A stretch of 64,000 bases of DNA from Kitasatospora aureofaciens. Lineage in GTDB: Bacteria; Actinomycetota; Actinomycetes; Streptomycetales; Streptomycetaceae. Each line of letters opens with the position of its first letter. Position 1 is the first letter of the stretch. The stretch spans positions 354,071 through 418,070 of the forward strand of contig NZ_JAHTKP010000002.1 in NCBI RefSeq assembly GCF_019192735.1, written 5' to 3'. Below, one piece after another: positions 31,438-40,400 of the stretch. Position numbers and translations under genes: made by a program. The notes under the pieces were generated by a model, which worked only from the letters and a program-made list of their open reading frames with translations, was not told the origin of the DNA and did no database searches.

Positions 31438-31833
31438 GTGGCCGGGTACTCGGGGACGCCGCCGGCGCGGAAGCTCGGCATCCGGGCCGGGGACGCGCTG
31501 CTGCTGGTGGACGCGCCGGCGGGGTTCGCGGTGCCGGGGCTGCCGGAGGGCGTTTCCGTAGTGGTGGACTCGATGTTCGACGTCTGTGTGTGGTTCCCGG
31601 CCGGGCGTGCCGAGTACGAGGCCGGACTGGCCGGGCTGCGTGCGCGGATGCGACCGGCGGCGGGGCTGTGGGTGGCCTGGCCGAAGAAGTCCTCGGGGGT
31701 GGTGAGCGACCTGGACGAGGACGGGGTGCGGGAGGTCGCGCTGCCCACGGGGTTGGTGGACAACAAGGTGTGCGCGATCGACGAGGTGTGGTCGGGGCTG
31801 CGGCTGGTGATCCGGCGGGAGCTGCGGGGCTGA
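31438..31833 (+). CDS. DUF3052-like protein
   Basis: This 131-residue protein has motifs I associate with DUF3052: AGYSGTPPARKLGIRAGD, WVAWPKKSSGVVSDLDEDGVREVAL and GLVDNKVCAIDEVWSGLRLVIR. No catalytic motif or membrane segment is evident, and the function of the family is not known. Start GTG 31438 lies close behind the hydrolase gene, suggesting one transcript. It converges with the NUDIX gene. Confidence 0.75.
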   Translation: MAGYSGTPPARKLGIRAGDALLLVDAPAGFAVPGLPEGVSVVVDSMFDVCVWFPAGRAEYEAGLAGLRARMRPAAGLWVAWPKKSSGVVSDLDEDGVREVALPTGLVDNKVCAIDEVWSGLRLVIRRELRG

Positions 31834-31847
31834 GCGGTGGTGGCGGC

Positions 31848-32315
31848 TCAGCCGAGGTAGGGGTAGGTGCCGGCGAGGTAGTCGCCGATCTGCCGGCGCA
31901 TGCTGGGGTGGATGTCGTACTGGTCGAGGTCGGCGGGCTGGATGTAGCGGACGCCGTCGGCCTCGTCGTTGATCGTCGGCTCCCCGCCGACCGGGCGGCC
32001 GATGTAGGTGTTCTCGTACTGCTGGCGGATCTCGCCGTCGGTGTAGGCGACGATGTGGTTCGGGTTGGTGTAGACGCCGAGGAATCCGGTGATCTCGGCT
32101 CGGATGCCGGTCTCTTCGAGGCACTCGCGGATGGCGCACTCGGCGGCGGTTTCGCCGATGTCCTGGGCGCCGCCGGGCAGGGCCCACTGGCCGGTGTCGC
32201 GGCGGCGCTGGAGCAGGATGGCGCCGTCGTCGTCGACCACGAGCAGGTTGCTGGCAGGGATGAGGGTGTTGGCCTTGGGGGCGTCGGGGTCGTTGTAGTA
32301 CTCAGTCCTGCCCAT
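31848..32315 (-). CDS. NUDIX hydrolase
   Basis: This 155-residue protein has a complete NUDIX box, GGAQDIGETAAECAIRECLE followed by ETGI, whose Glu residues bind magnesium. ASNLLVVDDDGAILLQRRRDTGQWALPGG leads into it. The enzyme should cleave a nucleoside-diphosphate-linked substrate that sequence alone does not identify. ATG 32315 starts it. It is the last gene before the accessory segment. Confidence 0.9.
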   Translation of the reverse strand: MGRTEYYNDPDAPKANTLIPASNLLVVDDDGAILLQRRRDTGQWALPGGAQDIGETAAECAIRECLEETGIRAEITGFLGVYTNPNHIVAYTDGEIRQQYENTYIGRPVGGEPTINDEADGVRYIQPADLDQYDIHPSMRRQIGDYLAGTYPYLG

Positions 32316-32425
32316 GTGCGGCGGTCCCCTCGTGGTCGGGCGTCCAGGGCCGTGCGCAGGCCCAGACGGCTACGAAGCTCCGAGCGTAGTTGGCGAACCA
32401 GCCGGTGGCGTTCGCTCTCTCCACC

Positions 32426-32460
32426 TGCGCAGGAAGTCGGTCGGCCCGACTTCCTGCGCA
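32426..32460. repeat. Perfect 15-bp palindromic repeat, left copy
   Basis: TGCGCAGGAAGTCGG (32426-32440), loop TCGGC, then CCGACTTCCTGCGCA (32446-32460). A related copy at 36364-36396 shares the complete right arm up to TGCGC. The two copies bracket the 32.5-36.2 kb group of variable genes. The surrounding 260-nt gap (32316-32575) holds no gene. Confidence 0.8.
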
Positions 32461-32575
32461 CCTGGGGAGACTGATTCGGGCATCTCGATCTCTCGGGATC
32501 GGCTGGAAACAAGTCTTATGGTGCGGCATGGCATGGGAAGAAACTCTGAGAAATCACGATCCTGAGGAGGATCCC

Positions 32576-32736
32576 ATGCGGCTGCGGTTCGTTGGAAGCA
32601 ACAGCGGTGGGGCGGGTGCCCGGCGGTCTACGAGACCGATCGGGACACCGTCGTAGTCCAGGGTTGGAAGATCGACCCGGCGGACGAGGCGTACGGCGAT
32701 GTCCGCGACCTGGCGGACGACGAGGACATTCTCGAA
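32576..32736 (+). pseudogene. Frameshifted 5' part of the DUF6879-like gene
   Basis: ATG 32576 has the best ribosome site in this area (GAGGAGG, 5 nt spacing) and opens MRLRFVGSNSGG, then stops at 32656. From 32617 the -1 frame reads CPAVYETDRDTVVVQGWK and on through DILEV without a break into the gene at 32737. One extra base in the G run at 32609-32612 would join the two into a continuous protein. I recall MRxRFxG...DRxTYVVQGWKV as the usual N-terminal module of genes beside DUF6879. Real decay or a sequencing error are both possible. Confidence 0.6.
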
Positions 32737-33321
32737 GTGCCCCGGGAGTTGCTGGAGCGGTTCGTGCCGCGGAAGTCCGCGCCTGCCGTGTCCGAGTTGG
32801 TCACCGGTGCGGCGTTCGACGCGCTGTTCAGCGGGTTCGCGCACACCGCGCGGCGGCTGGAGACCCGGACGCACTACGACATCGAGAACGAGCGCGAATC
32901 GTTCGACCAGTTCCTGAACGGCGAGGCGGTCGATCTGGGCTGGTTCGCTCCCTGGCTCGACACGATGCGGACGCAGACCGGAGCGGGCAAGACCGTGGCG
33001 CGGGTCCGTGTCGTGCCGCCGGAGTTGACCGACTACCTCCGCTACGAACTTCACCTCGCCGAGAGCAACACCACTGCCGGTGAGGACATCCGATACCTCG
33101 ACCGCGCAACCGCCAACGGCCTGTGCCTGCCGGACCGCGACTTCTGGCTCTTCGACTCCCACACGCTGGCCATCCTGCACTTCACGGAGGTGGGGGAGTT
33201 GCTGGGTGCCGAGATCATCACCGACCCGGCTATCGTCGTCGAGCACGCCCGATGGCTGGACGCCGCGTTCCACCACGCCCAGCCGTACCAAGAGTTCGTC
33301 CAGGAGCATCCGCCGCGTTGA
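32737..33321 (+). CDS. DUF6879-like protein (5' end disrupted)
   Basis: From GTG 32737 the frame encodes 194 residues with no ribosome site of its own; the natural start is probably 32576 (see the adjacent entry). Features are FSGFAHTARRLETRTHYDIENERE, VDLGWFAPWLDTM and LPDRDFWLFDSHTLAILHF, as in DUF6879 proteins, which lie beside HTH/DUF5753 regulators in streptomycetes. The function is not established. Its stop overlaps the regulator's TTG start by 4 nt, supporting a partnership. Confidence 0.7.
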   Translation: MPRELLERFVPRKSAPAVSELVTGAAFDALFSGFAHTARRLETRTHYDIENERESFDQFLNGEAVDLGWFAPWLDTMRTQTGAGKTVARVRVVPPELTDYLRYELHLAESNTTAGEDIRYLDRATANGLCLPDRDFWLFDSHTLAILHFTEVGELLGAEIITDPAIVVEHARWLDAAFHHAQPYQEFVQEHPPR

Positions 33322-34166
33322 GCATTGACAGAAAGGGCGTCCACGAGGCCCGGGAAGAGCTGGGTGGACGTCTTCGCGCGATTCGTGCGGCCGCCGAGAT
33401 CGACGGCCGCACGTTGGCGCGCCGGTTGGGCTGGCCGCCGAGCAAGGTCTCCAAGATCCAGCTCGGCCGCCAGGCACCGACCGCGAGTGACATCCGGGAG
33501 TGGACCGCTGCATGTGGCTGCCCCGCGGCCGCCGGCGAACTGCTGGTGCTGCTGCGGGATCTGGACAGCCGGTATGCCGAGTGGCGGCGTCAGCTCCGGG
33601 AGGGCCACGCCGTTGTTCAGCGGTCGTGGGCCGAGACGGAGGCCGCGGCTGAGATCATCCGCGTGTTCGAACCGTGTTGGATTCCCGGCCTGTTGCAGAC
33701 TGCGGACTACGCCGCCGCACGATTTCGCGAGCACGCCCGGCTGAACGACAGCCCGCCCGACACCGAGGCGGCCGTCGCCGCGCGCCTGGCTCGGCAGGAG
33801 GTGCTGTACGTGCCGGGCCGCAAGCGGTGGCACATCCTGTTGACCGAGGCCGCGTTGATGTACGGCGTCGCGTCCGCGCGAGTGATGCGCGCACAGATCG
33901 AGCGTCTGGTGTCGGCAACGGCTCTGCCAGCTCTCCGTCTTGGTGTCGTGCCCTTCCGTACCCGTCTGCCCGTCTCGCCGGCGCACGGCTTCTGGATCTT
34001 CGACGACCAGCAGGTAATCGTGGAGGTCATCAGCGCGGAACTGCGGCTCGCCCTGCCCGAGGAAGTAGTGCAGTACCGGAAGGTCTTCGATCTGCTCGCG
34101 CCGAGCGCGCTGTACGACGCGGACGCGCGCCGACTGCTCAGCGCAGCTGCGCAGCAGTGGGTCTGA
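33318..34166 (+). CDS. XRE-type HTH regulator with DUF5753-like domain
   Basis: This 282-residue DNA-binding protein starts at TTG 33318 (overlap TTGA; AGGAG about 12 nt upstream). Residues ~10-65 form the helix-turn-helix (LRAIRAAAEIDGRTLARRLGW then PSKVSKIQLGRQ). The C-terminal part has RVFEPCWIPGLLQTADYAAA, RLARQEVLY and RVMRAQIERL, typical of DUF5753. Such proteins belong to the large streptomycete set related to WhiJ/BldB-type regulatory loci, usually paired with small DUF397 or DUF6879 proteins that affect their DNA binding. Confidence 0.88.
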   Translation: MSIDRKGVHEAREELGGRLRAIRAAAEIDGRTLARRLGWPPSKVSKIQLGRQAPTASDIREWTAACGCPAAAGELLVLLRDLDSRYAEWRRQLREGHAVVQRSWAETEAAAEIIRVFEPCWIPGLLQTADYAAARFREHARLNDSPPDTEAAVAARLARQEVLYVPGRKRWHILLTEAALMYGVASARVMRAQIERLVSATALPALRLGVVPFRTRLPVSPAHGFWIFDDQQVIVEVISAELRLALPEEVVQYRKVFDLLAPSALYDADARRLLSAAAQQWV

Positions 34167-34296
34167 GAAATCTTCAGAAATCTGCTCGCCAATGTTCGTG
34201 GCTTCCGCCACCGTGGTGACTCAGGCGACACGAGCGGATGCGCTGAGCAGCCGCGAGCGTTGAGGTTCAGCCACCTGACCACAGCAGGAGGAGTAC

Positions 34297-34710
34297 GTGA
34301 ACACCACCATCACCGTTACCACGACTGAGTTGGACGAGCTCGGTCGGTTCTTCGCGATCGCCGGGCGCCGCCTGGCGGCCGGCGATCGCGCGCCGGAGAT
34401 GTTCTCGGGCGCGATCGATGCCGCCTGGCACCGGCTCGCCGGTGACAAGGCGGCGCACATCGCGTTCACCACCGCCCATGCCGGCTTCGCCCTTACCCAT
34501 GTCGAGGATGCCGGGTCGGGGGACGTGGCGTGGGTCGCCGAGTACGAGAACGCGTACGGGCCGTTGCCGATGGTGTGGTTCACCAACGAGAGCGGCGTTG
34601 TCGACACTGCTGCGTGGCATCGGTATCGGGACGCCGGGCAGGTGTGGGCATCGTGGAAGTGCGGTCCGGTGGGCGGCGGGGACGACTCTTGCCCGGAGCC
34701 TTCGGAGTGA
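34297..34710 (+). CDS. Small protein of unknown function, first of an overlapping trio
   Basis: This 137-residue protein starts at GTG 34297 after a strong AGCAGGAGGAG. I do not recognise a family. It is soluble-looking, with an N-terminal Thr-rich strand (MNTTITVTTTELDELG) and several conserved-looking aromatics (AAWHRYRDAGQVWASWKCG). The C-terminus GPVGGGDDSCPEPSE contains one of two closely spaced Cys. Its stop overlaps the next start (GTGA), so it is translationally coupled to the 221-residue protein. Confidence 0.7.
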   Translation: MNTTITVTTTELDELGRFFAIAGRRLAAGDRAPEMFSGAIDAAWHRLAGDKAAHIAFTTAHAGFALTHVEDAGSGDVAWVAEYENAYGPLPMVWFTNESGVVDTAAWHRYRDAGQVWASWKCGPVGGGDDSCPEPSE

Positions 34711-35372
34711 CCAGCACGGTACGCGCAGAGCCCCCGCTCCTGGCGGGGGCTCTGCGCCTTCACGGGGCTCGTACGACGGGCCCATTGCAGCCAGTGGCGG
34801 GCTACGTCGAGACCACGAGTGGACACTGCCCCTACTTGGGTCCGTCTGTCCGCTACCGGATGACGGGCTGGACGACGTACCGGATCCAGCCGGGCGTGGC
34901 CCTGGCCGACATAGAAGCGTCAGTGTTCGCAGCCGGCGTCCAGGCAGCCGAGTACGTGCGCTCGCTGGCGCCCCGGCCGCGTGGGCACCTGGTGTGCGAG
35001 AACGTGGTGATCGACGGCGCCGGGCGACGCGAGATCGATTGGCCCCACTGGGCTCTCAAGAATCTCTATGGGCCTGTTGGTCTGATGATCGGAAAGTTCT
35101 GGGCGGGCGAAGTCGACGAGAGTCGGCAGGGCGGTCGACTGCCAGTGCCGCCAGTGACGTTCTTGTCGGTCCAGCCAGCGGTGAGGCCGCTCGACCCGCG
35201 GTTCCTGGAGGACACGCCGGAGCTGGCCGAGACGATTGCCGTCGCTCACGATGATGGCCGTGATGTCTTGGCACCTGTGATCGGCACGTCGACAACTGCC
35301 CGATCGGCGGCGCTGAACTGGTCTGTCGTAAGGGCATGGGCCGCGAGACCTGAGCGAGAGGGCTTCCGTTGA
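34707..35372 (+). CDS. Unknown protein, perhaps DUF6875-like
   Basis: This 221-residue protein starts at GTG 34707, overlapping the previous stop by 4 nt; upstream codons in frame belong to the previous gene's shadow. HCPYLGPSVRY near the N-terminus and GPVGLMIGKFW plus DPRFLEDTPEL later resemble my memory of DUF6875, but this is a weak match. There are no membrane segments. It overlaps the kinase-like gene by 4 nt and probably acts with it. Confidence 0.65.
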   Translation: MTSTVRAEPPLLAGALRLHGARTTGPLQPVAGYVETTSGHCPYLGPSVRYRMTGWTTYRIQPGVALADIEASVFAAGVQAAEYVRSLAPRPRGHLVCENVVIDGAGRREIDWPHWALKNLYGPVGLMIGKFWAGEVDESRQGGRLPVPPVTFLSVQPAVRPLDPRFLEDTPELAETIAVAHDDGRDVLAPVIGTSTTARSAALNWSVVRAWAARPEREGFR

Positions 35373-36226
35373 TCGAGTCCATTCGAGGCGGGTTGGAGGA
35401 GCGGGTCGGGGTCCTCGCCGAGGCCGAGTTGGTCACCGACCGTCGGGGTGTCCAGGTGTGGCGGGTGACAGCCGGGGCCGGGCAGCGGTTGGCGGTCAAG
35501 ATCGCCACGGCCGACAGCGGCGGGGGCCGAGCCCTCGGCCCCCGCCGCGAAGTTTCCGTTCTGCGTGCGATCGGGCAACGGACTTTGAGTCCTCGCGTAC
35601 CTCTCGTCGACGGCGGCGTTTTCACTGTGACGCCGTGGTTCGACGGCTCGTCGACGTGGGAGGTGTTCAGGGCCGCACGGGGTGATCGGGTGCCCAGTGC
35701 GGAGGAGCGAGGACGCATGCTGGTAGCCGGGGTGGACTTCTGTCGGGCGGTTGCCGAGCTGCATGAGATCGGTTGGTCGCACGGCGACTTGCAGGCGGCG
35801 CATTGCGTTCATGCGGCGACTGGGCCTCGGTTGATCGACTTCGCCAATGCCCAGGGGGAAAGTCCGTTGCCGGAGGGGGAGTTGAACACTCCTTTCAGTG
35901 GCGGCCTGGCTCATCTGGAGGCGCCAGAACTTGCGGCCGGCGGTGGTGCAACGCCCACTCCGGCGAGCGATGTGTATGCACTCGGCGGGTCGTTGTGGGT
36001 GGCGGCCAGTGGGCAGTGGCCGCTGGACTACTCGGCTGTTGGTGTTGACCCGCAGGCCGCGAGCTTGAGCGAGCTGCGGGCCGTGATTGCCGAGGGACGA
36101 GTGCCATTGAACAGGGCAGGGACTGCGGTGCCATCGCTGCTGGGAGTCCTGGCTCCCGCACTCGACCCGCATCCGGACAACCGGCCGACGGCTGACGAGC
36201 TGGCCCGGTCGCTGGGCGCACTGTAG
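35369..36226 (+). CDS. Protein-kinase-like protein
   Basis: This 285-residue protein has a eukaryotic-type kinase fold: the ATP-site lysine is K44 in LAVKIA, the catalytic loop is SHGDLQAAH (D140), the metal loop is LIDFANA (D157, in place of DFG), and LEAPE and ASDVYALGGSLW follow. The catalytic-loop Asn is replaced by His, and the glycine-rich loop is weak, so activity on small molecules or altered catalysis is possible. The TTG start overlaps the previous stop. Two terminator-like hairpins follow. Confidence 0.8.
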   Translation: MIESIRGGLEERVGVLAEAELVTDRRGVQVWRVTAGAGQRLAVKIATADSGGGRALGPRREVSVLRAIGQRTLSPRVPLVDGGVFTVTPWFDGSSTWEVFRAARGDRVPSAEERGRMLVAGVDFCRAVAELHEIGWSHGDLQAAHCVHAATGPRLIDFANAQGESPLPEGELNTPFSGGLAHLEAPELAAGGGATPTPASDVYALGGSLWVAASGQWPLDYSAVGVDPQAASLSELRAVIAEGRVPLNRAGTAVPSLLGVLAPALDPHPDNRPTADELARSLGAL

Positions 36227-36242
36227 GACGGCAGTGTGGCGG

Positions 36243-36322
36243 CCCCTCGCGCGAAGGAGCGCGAGGGGGTGCGCGGATGGCGGCGGAGGATCCGGCCCCT
36301 CGCTCGGGGAGAGCGAGGGGCC
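36243..36322 (+). terminator. Two tandem hairpins after the kinase-like gene
   Basis: CCCCTCGCGC (36243-36252) pairs with GCGCGAGGGG (36259-36268). GGCCCCTCGCTC (36294-36305) pairs with GAGCGAGGGGCC (36311-36322). Both are perfect and share the CCCCTCGC arm sequence. Neither is followed by a T-run. Confidence 0.6.
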
Positions 36323-36363
36323 GCAGGGGAGATGGGTGGTGGGCGTGACCTGCAGGTTGCGTG

Positions 36364-36396
36364 GCGTGGGAAGTCGGGCTGGCCGACTTCCTGCGC
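36364..36396. repeat. Palindromic repeat, right copy
   Basis: GGAAGTCGG (36369-36377) pairs with CCGACTTCC (36383-36391), extended imperfectly by GCGTG and TGCGC. The right arm CCGACTTCCTGCGC is identical to that of the copy at 32446-32459. Confidence 0.75.
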
Positions 36397-36503
36397 TGTG
36401 GGTGCTCGGTTGGAGGTGGGATCCGGCCGCTCGCTCGCGAGGGGTTGTCGCGGCGGAGGAAGATCGGCGGCCCATGGTGCTCAGAGGGTGGCGGAACCGG
36501 TGA

Positions 36504-36539
36504 CCCTCAGCCCCCGACGCCCGGGCATCGGGGGCTGAG
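36504..36539 (+). terminator. 13-bp hairpin upstream of the HEAT-like gene
   Basis: CCTCAGCCCCCGA (36504-36516) pairs perfectly with TCGGGGGCTGAGG (36527-36539), 13 nt before the next start codon. It may end transcription from upstream, or fold in the leader of the next gene. The rest of the 326-nt gap 36227-36552 holds only the other hairpins listed. Confidence 0.5.
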
Positions 36540-36552
36540 GGACGATGGGGGC

Positions 36553-37362
36553 GTGGTAGAGCGGAGATACGAGTACGCGCCGGCGGGGACGTTGCCGGGG
36601 TTGTTGCAGCGGGGGCGCGGGCTGGGTGCGCGGATGGCGGCGGAGGACCCTGCCGCTGCTGTAGAGCTGGTTTACGGGTGTGTCCGGTGGGAGTGGCGGT
36701 GGGACTCGCAGGTGGATCATCGGCACTTGTATCTGGCTCGGCTGATCCGGGACCTGGCGCTGCCGGTCGGGCCGGTGGTGGAGCTGCTGGCGGGGGGTGA
36801 GGACGTCTGCGAGCGGGCCGCTGGGGTGCTGGAGCTGTTGGCGCTCGGTGGGTCGGTCGAGGCGCGGGAGGCACTACGGGGATATATCCGCGAGGGCGAG
36901 CGCGCGGCCGAGCCGGTGTCGAATCGCCAGGGTTCGATGGATCCGCTCCCGAAGCACGGGGATGAGCGGGATCTGCCGGTCCTGCTGGATGCGCTGGAGC
37001 GGTGCTGGGTGGAGCAGGACTGGTGTGGGCCGGACGTTCTCGCTCGGGGGCTGGCCAGGTTCGGGGCGAAGGCGGCAGGGGCGGCTTCGTTGTTGCGGCG
37101 GTTCTGGCTCTGGACGCCGCACTCGTACGAGCGGGCTGCTTATCTGGAGGCGCTCGCCGCTGTGGCGCCTGCTGGCGTGGACGAGGTGTACGTGGAGTGC
37201 CTCTGGGATTGCGAGGCGGAGGCTCGTTTGTTGGGGGTCGAGCACGCTCCGGAACGGGCCGAGGTCAGGGAGCGGCTGGCGTACCTCCGCGACGATCCGA
37301 TGGAGGAATCGGAGGTGCGGGAGGCTGCCGCGGTGCGACTCGGTGGGGGAGAGGGAAGCTAG
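36553..37362 (+). CDS. Conserved protein with HEAT-like helical repeats
   Basis: This 269-residue protein starts at GTG 36553; the open frame further upstream covers hairpin DNA and is not believed. Its Ala/Leu/Glu-rich helices with repeating spacing (LGGSVEAREALRGYI, RDLPVLLDALERCW, SVREAAAVRL-type end SEVREAAAVRLGGGEG) suggest HEAT-like packing and a protein-interaction role. No catalytic motif is seen. It precedes dnaE, but a functional link is not evident. Confidence 0.7.
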   Translation: MVERRYEYAPAGTLPGLLQRGRGLGARMAAEDPAAAVELVYGCVRWEWRWDSQVDHRHLYLARLIRDLALPVGPVVELLAGGEDVCERAAGVLELLALGGSVEAREALRGYIREGERAAEPVSNRQGSMDPLPKHGDERDLPVLLDALERCWVEQDWCGPDVLARGLARFGAKAAGAASLLRRFWLWTPHSYERAAYLEALAAVAPAGVDEVYVECLWDCEAEARLLGVEHAPERAEVRERLAYLRDDPMEESEVREAAAVRLGGGEGS

Positions 37363-37497
37363 AGTGGACGCGTGAACGTGTGAGGGATGGTCCGGACCCC
37401 GGGAGGTGGTTCGGGCCACATCTGTTTCCAGGGACCCCCTGTGACCTGCGCGTTCGCCGGCCCACCAGACAAGCACCGAGCCTCCGGAGGCCCCGCC

Positions 37498-40400
37498 TTG
37501 AGCGACCAGCCGTTCGCGCATCTGCACGTTCACACCGAGTACTCGATGCTGGACGGTGCCGCCCGGCTGAAGCAGATGTTCAAGGAGGTCGAGCGGCTGG
37601 GCCAGACCCATGTCGCGATGACCGACCACGGGAACATGTACGGCGCCGCCGAGTTCCACAAGCAGGCGACCGCCGCCGGGATCACCCCGGTGATCGGCAT
37701 CGAGGCGTACGTCGCGCCGGAGTCCCGGTCCAACACCAAGCGCATCCTGTGGGGCCAGCCGCACCAGAAGCGGGACGACGTCTCCGCGTCCGGTGCCTAC
37801 ACCCACAAGACCATCTGGGCCCGTAACAAGGAGGGCCTGCACAACCTCTTCAAGCTGACCTCGCGCTCCTACTCCGAGGGCTGGCTGGTGAAGTGGCCCC
37901 GGATGGACAAGGAGCTGATCTCCGAGCTGTCCGGCGGTCTGATGGCCACCACCGGCTGCCCGTCCGGCGAGGTGCAGACCCGCCTGCGGCTGGGCCAGTT
38001 CGACGAGGCGCTGAAGTCCGCCGCCGACTACCGGGAGATCTTCGGCAAGGACAACTACTTCCTGGAGCTGATGGACCACGGCCTCGACATCGAGAAGCGG
38101 GTCCGCGACGGGCTGCTGGAGATCAGCAAGAAGCTGAACATCCCCCCGGTGGTGACCAACGACTCGCACTACACCACCGAGGCCGACGCCGGCGCGCACG
38201 ACCTGCTGCTCTGCGTGCAGACCGGCAAGAACCTCTCCGACCCGGACCGCTTCCGCTTCGACGGCACCGGCTACTACATCAAGTCGGCCGCCGAGATGTA
38301 CGCGCTGGACTCCTCGGACGCCTGGCAGGAGGGCTGCCGCAACAGCCAGCTGCTGGTCGCCTCGCGGGTCGACACCGAGGGCATGTTCAAGTTCAGGAAC
38401 CTCATGCCGCGCTTCCCGATCCCGGAGGGCTTCGAGTCCGAGTCGGACTTCTTCAAGTCCAAGGTCTGGGAGGGCATGGACTGGCGCTTCCCGGGCGGGT
38501 ACGACGAGGAGCACAAGAAGCTCGCCGAGTACGAGATGGACACCATCATCCAGATGGGGTTCCCGGCGTACTTCCTCGTGGTCGCGGACTTCATCATGTG
38601 GGCCAAGAGCCAGGGCATCGCGGTGGGCCCCGGCCGTGGTTCGGCGGCCGGTTCGCTGGTCGCGTACGCGATGGGCATCACCGACCTCGACCCCATCCCG
38701 CACGGGCTGATCTTCGAGCGCTTCCTCAACCCCGAGCGCATCTCCATGCCCGATGTCGACATCGACTTCGACGAGCGCCGGCGCGGTGACGTGATCCGGT
38801 ACGTGACCGAGAAGTGGGGATCCGACAAGGTCGCCATGATCGTCACGTACGGCACCATCAAGGCGAAGGCCGCCATCAAGGACTCCTCGCGCGTCCTCGG
38901 CTACCCGTACGCGATGGGCGACCGGATCACCAAGGCGATGCCGCCGGACGTCATGGGCAAGGGCATCCCGCTCTCCGGCATCACGGACAGCAGCCACCCG
39001 CGCTACAGCGAGGCCGGTGAGATCCGCGGGCTGTACGAGAGCGACCCGGACGTGAAGAAGGTCATCGACACCGCGCGCGGTATCGAGGGCCTGATCCGCC
39101 AGCCCGGTGTGCACGCGGCCGGTGTCATCATGTCCGCCGAGCCGCTGACCGACCACATCCCGGTCTGGACCCGGCACACCGACGGCGTCACCATCACGCA
39201 GTTCGACTATCCGACCTGCGAGGGCCTCGGCCTTCTCAAGATGGACTTCCTCGGCCTGCGCAACCTGACGATCATGGACGACGCCGTCAAGGCGATCGAG
39301 AAGAACAAGGGCGTCACGATCAACCTGCTTGATCTGCCCCTGGACGACAAGCCGACCTACGAACTGCTGGCGCGCGGCGACACGCTGGGCGTCTTCCAGC
39401 TCGACGGCGGCCCCATGCGTTCGCTGCTGCGGCTGATGAAGCCCGACAACTTCGAAGACATTTCGGCCGTGCTGGCGCTGTACCGGCCGGGCCCGATGGG
39501 CGTCAACTCCCATACGAACTACGCGCTGCGCAAGAACGGCCAGCAGGAGATCACGCCGATCCACCCGGAGCTGGAGAAGCCCCTGGAGGAGGTGCTCCGG
39601 CCGACGTACGGCCTGATCGTCTACCAGGAGCAGGTGCAGAAGGCCGCGCAGATCCTCGCCGGGTACTCGCTCGGCCAGGCAGACCTGCTGCGCCGGGCCA
39701 TGGGTAAGAAGAAGAAGGAGATCCTGGAGGCCGAGTTCGTGCCCTTCCAGAAGGGCTGCCGCGAACGCGGCTACTCCGACGCGGCCATCCAGGCGGTGTG
39801 GGACGTCCTGGTCCCCTTCTCCGGCTACGCGTTCAACAAAGCGCACACCGCCGGGTACGGGCTGGTCTCCTACTGGACGGCCTACCTCAAGGCGAACTAC
39901 CCGGCCGAGTACATGTCCGGCCTGCTGACGTCGGTGAAGGACGACAAGGACAAGTCGGCGGTCTACCTCAACGAGTGCCGCAAGATGGGCATCCAGGTGC
40001 TGCCGCCGGACGTCAACGAGTCGGACTCCGACTTCACGCCGCACGGCAGCGACACCGTCCGCTTCGGTCTGACGGCCATCCGCAACGTCGGTGGGCCGGT
40101 GGTCGAGTCGATGATCCGCACGCGAAAGGCGAAGGGGAAGTTCGCCTCCTTCCCGGACTTCCTGGACAAGGTGGAGTCGGTGGTCTGCAACAAGCGGACC
40201 GTCGAATCGCTGATCAAGGCGGGCTCGTTCGACTCGCTCGGGCACACCCGCAAGGGCCTGAGCGCGCAGTTCGAGCCGATGATCGACAACGTCGTCGGGG
40301 TGAAGCGGAAGGAGGCGGAGGGCCAGTTCGACCTGTTCGGCGGGGACTCCGTGTCCGACGAGCCGAGCTTCGGGCTGGACGTCGTCTTCTCCGAGGAGGA

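Noticed and set aside
32597..32625. Programmed -1 frameshift in the DUF6879-like gene
   Set aside because: The G run lacks a good slippery heptamer; a base deletion or sequencing error is simpler.
32426..36396. Palindromes as attachment sites of an integrative element
   Set aside because: No integrase, excisionase or tRNA gene is nearby; only the weaker repeat-bracketed-block statement is kept.
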